The notes under the pieces are model-generated. The model made no database searches, had not been told where the DNA came from, and saw only the letters and a list, made by a program, of their open reading frames with translations. Source: Candidatus Shapirobacteria bacterium CG06_land_8_20_14_3_00_40_12 (GTDB lineage: Bacteria; Patescibacteriota; Microgenomatia; UBA12405). From it: 7,539 nt of DNA. A program made the position numbers and the translations under genes. The stretch spans positions 1,036-8,574 of the forward strand of contig PEWA01000011.1 in NCBI GenBank assembly GCA_002780135.1. Direction: 5' to 3'. This document shows, in pieces, positions 4,775 through 7,539 of this stretch (the stretch's first letter is position 1; each line of letters opens with the position of its first letter).

Positions 4775-5809
4775 ATGCAAAAAAAACAAATAATCGCTTT
4801 TACCATGTCGCCAATACAGAGTCAGTTTGAGGTGGATAGATTGGAAGAAGAAGCAAGGAAGATGGGGATAAAAGTAAAAAGAGCAATGTACAGAGAGGTA
4901 GTATTTGATCTAAACAATGAAAACTCAAAAGTATATGTGGCCGGAGAAGAAATAACGGCGAAAAATACAATGGGGGTGTGGTTTCGGGTGGCAGGGACTA
5001 AGAGTGGCAAATATACAGAAGGCAGAAACATGTTAATAAGATTTTTGCAAAAGAAAGGAATTTACTGTGTCAATGGCGAGGGATATTTACATTGGACAAG
5101 AATGGGGAAGATCGCCCAACATGCACTATATATAGTAGAGGGGATACCGGTAGTGCCGACAAAAATTTTTTACCAAAAAAGCCAAATACTGGAAATGTTT
5201 AACTCTCACCACCATTTTTCTAGCTCTGGCGAGTCTGCGATGCAGGCTCAATATCGCTGCGAAAAAGATGGTTTCGATTTAAACATTTTTCCAATAATTA
5301 CCAAACATGAAAGAGGATACCAGGGAAGAAGTGTCAGGAAATTTGAGAATTGGGGGGAGATGGAAAAATTTTTGGGAAAAATTAACGAGAAAAATCTGGG
5401 AATGTTTTTGTGGCAAAAATATTTGCCAACCAAATGGGATTTGCGGGTGATTGTGATTGGGGGAAAAGCCATTGGGGCCATGAAAAGGTTGGCGGTGGGG
5501 GAGGAATTTAGAAGTAATTATAGTTTGGGAGGAAAAGTAGAGAGATGGGAGCTGTCGGAGATCGAAAAAGAATTGGCTCAAAATGTGGCAAAGGTGTGCA
5601 AATTAGATTATTGTGGAGTGGATATTATGAAAGGTCCAAACCCCTCTGCCCTGCGGGCATCTCCCCTTGACAGGGGAGTTTATAAAGAAGAAGACTATCA
5701 GAATTATGTTTTGGAAGTAAACCGGCAATGCCAGTTTAAGGGTTTTGAGCAAGCCACGGGAGTTAATGTGGGAAGAGCAGTAGTGGAAATGATTTTGAAA
5801 ATGACATAG
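4775..5809 (+). CDS. Second RimK-like ATP-grasp ligase with two palindrome-encoded inserts
   Basis: The 344-residue product starts MQKKQIIAFTMSPIQSQ. I prefer this ATG to an in-frame GTG at 4697, because the extra 26 residues would be encoded by the B2 palindrome and do not resemble the paralogue. After an N-terminal domain (1-100) come GIPVVPTKIFY (123-133), IFPIITKHERGYQGRSV (171-187; K177), LWQKYLPTKWDLRVIVIGG (212-230), FRSNYSLGG (245-253), D283 in GVDIM and VLEVNRQCQF (E314, N316), the full ATP-grasp set. Residues about 140-172 come from a family A element and about 288-303 from a different GC-rich palindrome. Removing both leaves about 297 residues, normal for the family. It is a paralogue of the preceding gene (shared FR.N(Y/F)S.GG and GVDIM...VLEVN). 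The exact ligation reaction is unknown. No Shine-Dalgarno is visible; the next gene starts 9 nt after its stop. Confidence 0.83.
   Translation: MQKKQIIAFTMSPIQSQFEVDRLEEEARKMGIKVKRAMYREVVFDLNNENSKVYVAGEEITAKNTMGVWFRVAGTKSGKYTEGRNMLIRFLQKKGIYCVNGEGYLHWTRMGKIAQHALYIVEGIPVVPTKIFYQKSQILEMFNSHHHFSSSGESAMQAQYRCEKDGFDLNIFPIITKHERGYQGRSVRKFENWGEMEKFLGKINEKNLGMFLWQKYLPTKWDLRVIVIGGKAIGAMKRLAVGEEFRSNYSLGGKVERWELSEIEKELAQNVAKVCKLDYCGVDIMKGPNPSALRASPLDRGVYKEEDYQNYVLEVNRQCQFKGFEQATGVNVGRAVVEMILKMT
5193..5288. repeat. Family A palindromic element in frame in a coding region (A4)
   Basis: The arms are AAATGTTTAA (5193-5202) with TTAAACATTT (5279-5288), perfect over 10 bp, and ACCATTTTTC (5211-5220) with GAAAAAGATGGT (5261-5272). 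The internal loop has CTCTGGC and AATATCGC. The inner hairpin pairs GAGTCTG (5231-5237) with CAGGCTC (5243-5249). The length is 96 bp, or 32 codons. It occupies the same loop of the ATP-grasp fold as A2 does in the preceding gene. Confidence 0.87.
5638..5681. repeat. GC-rich palindromic element in frame in a coding region (C)
   Basis: Two perfect hairpins stand side by side: TGCCC (5647-5651) with GGGCA (5655-5659), and CTCCCC (5661-5666) with GGGGAG (5673-5678) around TTGACA. They are enclosed by AAAC (5638-5641) with GTTT (5678-5681). It encodes a peptide with ALRASPLDRG. The base composition is far more GC-rich than the host gene. The CTCCCCTTGACAGGGGAG motif resembles dispersed repeats I recall from other bacterial genomes. 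It lies in the same loop (between GVDIM and VLEVN) as A3 in the preceding gene. Confidence 0.75.
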
Positions 5810-5818
5810 AATTAGAAT

Positions 5819-6844
5819 ATGAAGACTAAAATATTGGTGTTGGGAGCAATAATGTTGGTTTGTGCAGCGGTTGGAGTAAGAGCCGGAGAAAACGATATGA
5901 CAATAGGTCTCCAGGAATGTAGGTCGGAAATGATTTCACTGAAATTATATTCTAGTTGCCGAGACGGAAAATATCGGTTTATGAGTTACAGTTGTATGGT
6001 TAATGGGGTGAAAAAAAGCACGGGGATAGTGGGTGATGCGAAAAGTTGTGAATTGGAGGGTAACCTAAAAAAAAGGGCAACTGAAAAATGTCGGGTGACA
6101 TATTGTGCGAAACAGTTGACGCCAACACCCATTATTAAATGTATCCCAAAGCCAGCATGTGTGGACGGAATAGTAGATCCTTGGAGTGGGGAAAAAGTAT
6201 ATTGTGACCCCAAACCGGGAACGGTTTATTGTACTCCGACTCCAATAAGGCCGATGCCAACGATACCAAGGGAAACAAATTGTAAGTTGTTAAAAGAGAC
6301 CCAAGGTGAGTATTTTAGTCAATGTGCGAAAGCGGGTTTTAGGGGAACATGTTTTGACATATATACTTCAGTATTCCAAGGATGCAGTAATCTCGGAGAG
6401 AAAAATGATTGTGTGGAGAACAATGTAAACGCAAAAAGAAATGTATTATGCATGGCGGCGGTAGTGGAACCGACAAAAAAACCGACAGCTGTGCCAATGC
6501 TGAAACCAGCATGTGTTTCACTGGGAGGTTATTGTGAAAATTCAATGACAAACACGGGTAAGTGCTTGAGTGGTTATGGCGAAGTGGGAGTATTAATGTG
6601 CAACAAGTCTTCCCATTGTTGTCTGCCGGATAAATGCAAACTATGGCCAAAAGGTGATATAAATTGTAGCGGCAAGATAGATGTGGCTGATATCGCCTTG
6701 TGGCAAAATGAAAGAATCCAAGCCTTGAGAGGGATGGTTGGAGCCGTCAAAAATAGTTATAAGAGTGATTTGAACAATGATGGGGTGGTGGATATGGTGG
6801 ATTTTGAAATATTGAAGGATGGTTTTTTGGAGGGATTGAGGTAA
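5819..6844 (+). CDS. Secreted cysteine-rich protein with C-terminal dockerin
   Basis: The 341-residue product has a signal peptide (1-22, cleavage expected after VRA) and 24 cysteines in the mature part, mostly in spaced pairs. Two Thr/Pro-rich linkers (about 100-112 and 137-152, e.g. LTPTPIIK and CTPTPIRPMPTIP) separate modules; another follows at 216-229. Residues 232-273 form a compact Cys module ending CC-x4-C. The last 66 residues form a dockerin with two calcium loops: GDINCSGKIDVADIALW (D280, N282, S284, D288, D291) and SDLNNDGVVDMVDFEIL (D317, N319, D321, D325, D328). It should be exported and bind a cohesin through calcium. The next gene, 4 nt downstream, encodes a cohesin-like protein, the probable partner. 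The Cys-rich modules are not recognised. It starts 9 nt after the ligase stop, which suggests the same transcript. Confidence 0.85.
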   Translation: MKTKILVLGAIMLVCAAVGVRAGENDMTIGLQECRSEMISLKLYSSCRDGKYRFMSYSCMVNGVKKSTGIVGDAKSCELEGNLKKRATEKCRVTYCAKQLTPTPIIKCIPKPACVDGIVDPWSGEKVYCDPKPGTVYCTPTPIRPMPTIPRETNCKLLKETQGEYFSQCAKAGFRGTCFDIYTSVFQGCSNLGEKNDCVENNVNAKRNVLCMAAVVEPTKKPTAVPMLKPACVSLGGYCENSMTNTGKCLSGYGEVGVLMCNKSSHCCLPDKCKLWPKGDINCSGKIDVADIALWQNERIQALRGMVGAVKNSYKSDLNNDGVVDMVDFEILKDGFLEGLR

Positions 6845-6848
6845 TAAA

Positions 6849-7373
6849 ATGAAACAGGTATTGTTGGCATTGGGTGGACTATTTTTAGTAATGTTTGGGT
6901 TTGCCTGGATGAATGGCAAAACGGGAATAAAATTGCCAGTACAGCCAATCGGTGGAGAAAAGCAAATATTTTTCGAACCGGAAGGAAAGGTGGAGACGGG
7001 AAAAGAAAAAACTTTTGAAATCAAGACAAATTATTCCGGAGGGGCAGTGGTCAGCTACAATTTGGAATTTCAGTATGATCCGACAGTGGTAAAGATTGAT
7101 GAAGTAAAAATAAACGAGAGTATTTTTGATCAGGTGTTGGCAGAAGAGGTGGATGAAAACTTTGGGAAAATCAGAATTCAGGCAAAAACAAGCCAATTGG
7201 GGGCGGTATTACCCAACGGGATGGTTGTTTTGGCAACAGTAAAAATGAGCGGGTTGAAGAAGGGAGGAATGATAATGAGTAGTGGTCGGAGACCAGAAGT
7301 GGGGGTTTGGGAGAAGGGGAAAACAGGAGAGGGCGATTTTCAATTTTCGGGTTTTAAGGTGTCGGTTTTGTAA
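6849..7373 (+). CDS. Membrane-anchored cohesin-like domain protein
   Basis: The 174-residue product has an N-terminal hydrophobic helix (about 4-21, no lipobox) that can act as a membrane anchor or uncleaved signal, a short linker, and one cohesin-type beta domain (about 38-174). Family features are the opening F-EPEGKVETGKEKTFEIKT, the SYNLEFQYDPTVVKIDEV strand pair (the typical YDP), the FGKIRIQAKT segment and the NGMVVLATVKM strand. Cohesins bind dockerins; the gene directly upstream encodes one, so the two may form a pair on the cell surface. A GAGG (6838-6841), 7 nt before the ATG and inside the end of the dockerin gene, is a possible ribosome site. There is no C-terminal anchor or sorting signal. 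Confidence 0.82.
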   Translation: MKQVLLALGGLFLVMFGFAWMNGKTGIKLPVQPIGGEKQIFFEPEGKVETGKEKTFEIKTNYSGGAVVSYNLEFQYDPTVVKIDEVKINESIFDQVLAEEVDENFGKIRIQAKTSQLGAVLPNGMVVLATVKMSGLKKGGMIMSSGRRPEVGVWEKGKTGEGDFQFSGFKVSVL

Positions 7374-7381
7374 ATTATTGA

Positions 7382-7390
7382 TGATATACT
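7382..7390 (+). promoter_or_regulatory. Extended -10 promoter for tRNA-Ile
   Basis: TGATATACT fits the TGn-TATAxT extended -10. Transcription would begin near 7396, about 6 nt before the mature tRNA. No clear -35 is present 16-18 nt upstream. It lies just after the cohesin-gene stop (7371-7373), so the tRNA could also be read from upstream. Confidence 0.45.
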
Positions 7391-7401
7391 AAGGAGTTTT
7401 A

Positions 7402-7475
7402 GGGCAATTAGCTCAGTTGGTTAGAGCACCGTCCTGATAAGACGGGGGTCAGTAGTTCGAGTCTACTATTGCCCA
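7402..7475 (+). tRNA. tRNA-Ile (anticodon GAU)
   Basis: The complete cloverleaf is visible. Acceptor GGGCAAT (7402-7408) pairs with ATTGCCC (7468-7474), with discriminator A at 7475. The D stem is GCTC/GAGC. The anticodon stem CCGTC/GACGG encloses the loop CTGATAA with anticodon GAT (7436-7438). The variable region is 5 nt. The T stem AGTAG/CTACT encloses TTCGAGT. The CCA end is not encoded (ACA follows), so it must be added after transcription. Confidence 0.97.
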
Positions 7476-7485
7476 CAGTTTTCGT

Positions 7486-7520
7486 ACCGTTGCAAAAACG
7501 GTCACCTGAGTTTTTCTTTT
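7486..7520 (+). terminator. Possible intrinsic terminator after tRNA-Ile
   Basis: A perfect 6-bp hairpin, ACCGTT (7486-7491) with AACGGT (7497-7502) and loop GCAAA, is followed by TTTTTCTTTT at 7511-7520. Eight bases separate stem and T-run, more than in a standard terminator, so this is only a candidate. I see nothing else in 7476-7539. Confidence 0.4.
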
Positions 7521-7539
7521 AGGGCTTGGTATTTAGAGT

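Noticed and set aside
2011..5288. A CRISPR array or tandem repeat locus made of the palindromes
   Set aside because: Copies are far apart, differ in their inner stems, have no regular spacers and lie partly in genes.

Overview
The window looks like a chromosomal segment from a Candidate Phyla Radiation (Patescibacteria) bacterium, most likely in or near the Microgenomates. This placement is inference. It rests on tandem short two-helix pilin-like proteins, a stand-alone 7TM_transglut-type membrane protein next to RimK-like ATP-grasp genes, an adjacent dockerin/cohesin pair, tight AT-leaning intergenic DNA with few Shine-Dalgarno sites, and a tRNA without an encoded CCA. Several genes end in TGA and none reads through it, so the standard bacterial code applies, not the TGA=Gly code of Gracilibacteria/SR1.

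Left part (1-1173, minus strand): four consecutive small membrane proteins, the last running off the window edge. The three complete ones share one plan: a short polar N-terminus, TM1, a GGxxYIAxxxDxKK-type loop, and TM2. This resembles the VirB2/TrbC-like pilin proteins of conjugation-type machines. A short divergent region (1174-1293) carries back-to-back extended -10 promoters and an octamer tandem repeat.

Central part (1294-5809, plus strand): a 7TM membrane protein; a fusion of an alpha-L-glutamate-ligase-like ATP-grasp with a C-terminal retropepsin-like (RimK/LysX zinc-protease family) domain; and two further RimK-like ATP-grasp ligases. The parts match the known association of a 7TM/inactive-transglutaminase protein, an ATP-grasp peptide ligase and a retropepsin-like protease. 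Here the transglutaminase domain is absent, ligase and protease are fused, and two ligases are added. The substrate is unknown; amino-acid tagging of a protein or peptide is the family-based guess.

Right part (5819-7373): a secreted Cys-rich protein ending in a dockerin, followed 4 nt later by a membrane-anchored cohesin-like protein. A tRNA-Ile(GAU) gene follows (7402-7475), then a weak terminator candidate; 7521-7539 shows nothing.

The most unusual signal is a set of palindromic elements. Four copies of one family (A) share an outer stem, a conserved internal loop and an inner hairpin whose sequence changes while pairing is kept. One copy is intergenic; three lie in frame inside the two RimK-like genes. 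All three coding copies have the same orientation and reading frame (each encodes His-Phe-Ser at the same point), and their lengths are 87, 102 and 96 bp, all multiples of three. They sit at two loop positions that the third ATP-grasp gene keeps short. A different GC-rich palindrome (C) occupies the second loop in the last ligase. Two related intergenic palindromes (B) flank the genes; one supplies the stop codon of the upstream ligase and abuts the start codon of the next. The arrangement recalls the in-frame Rickettsia palindromic elements, but in an unrelated lineage.
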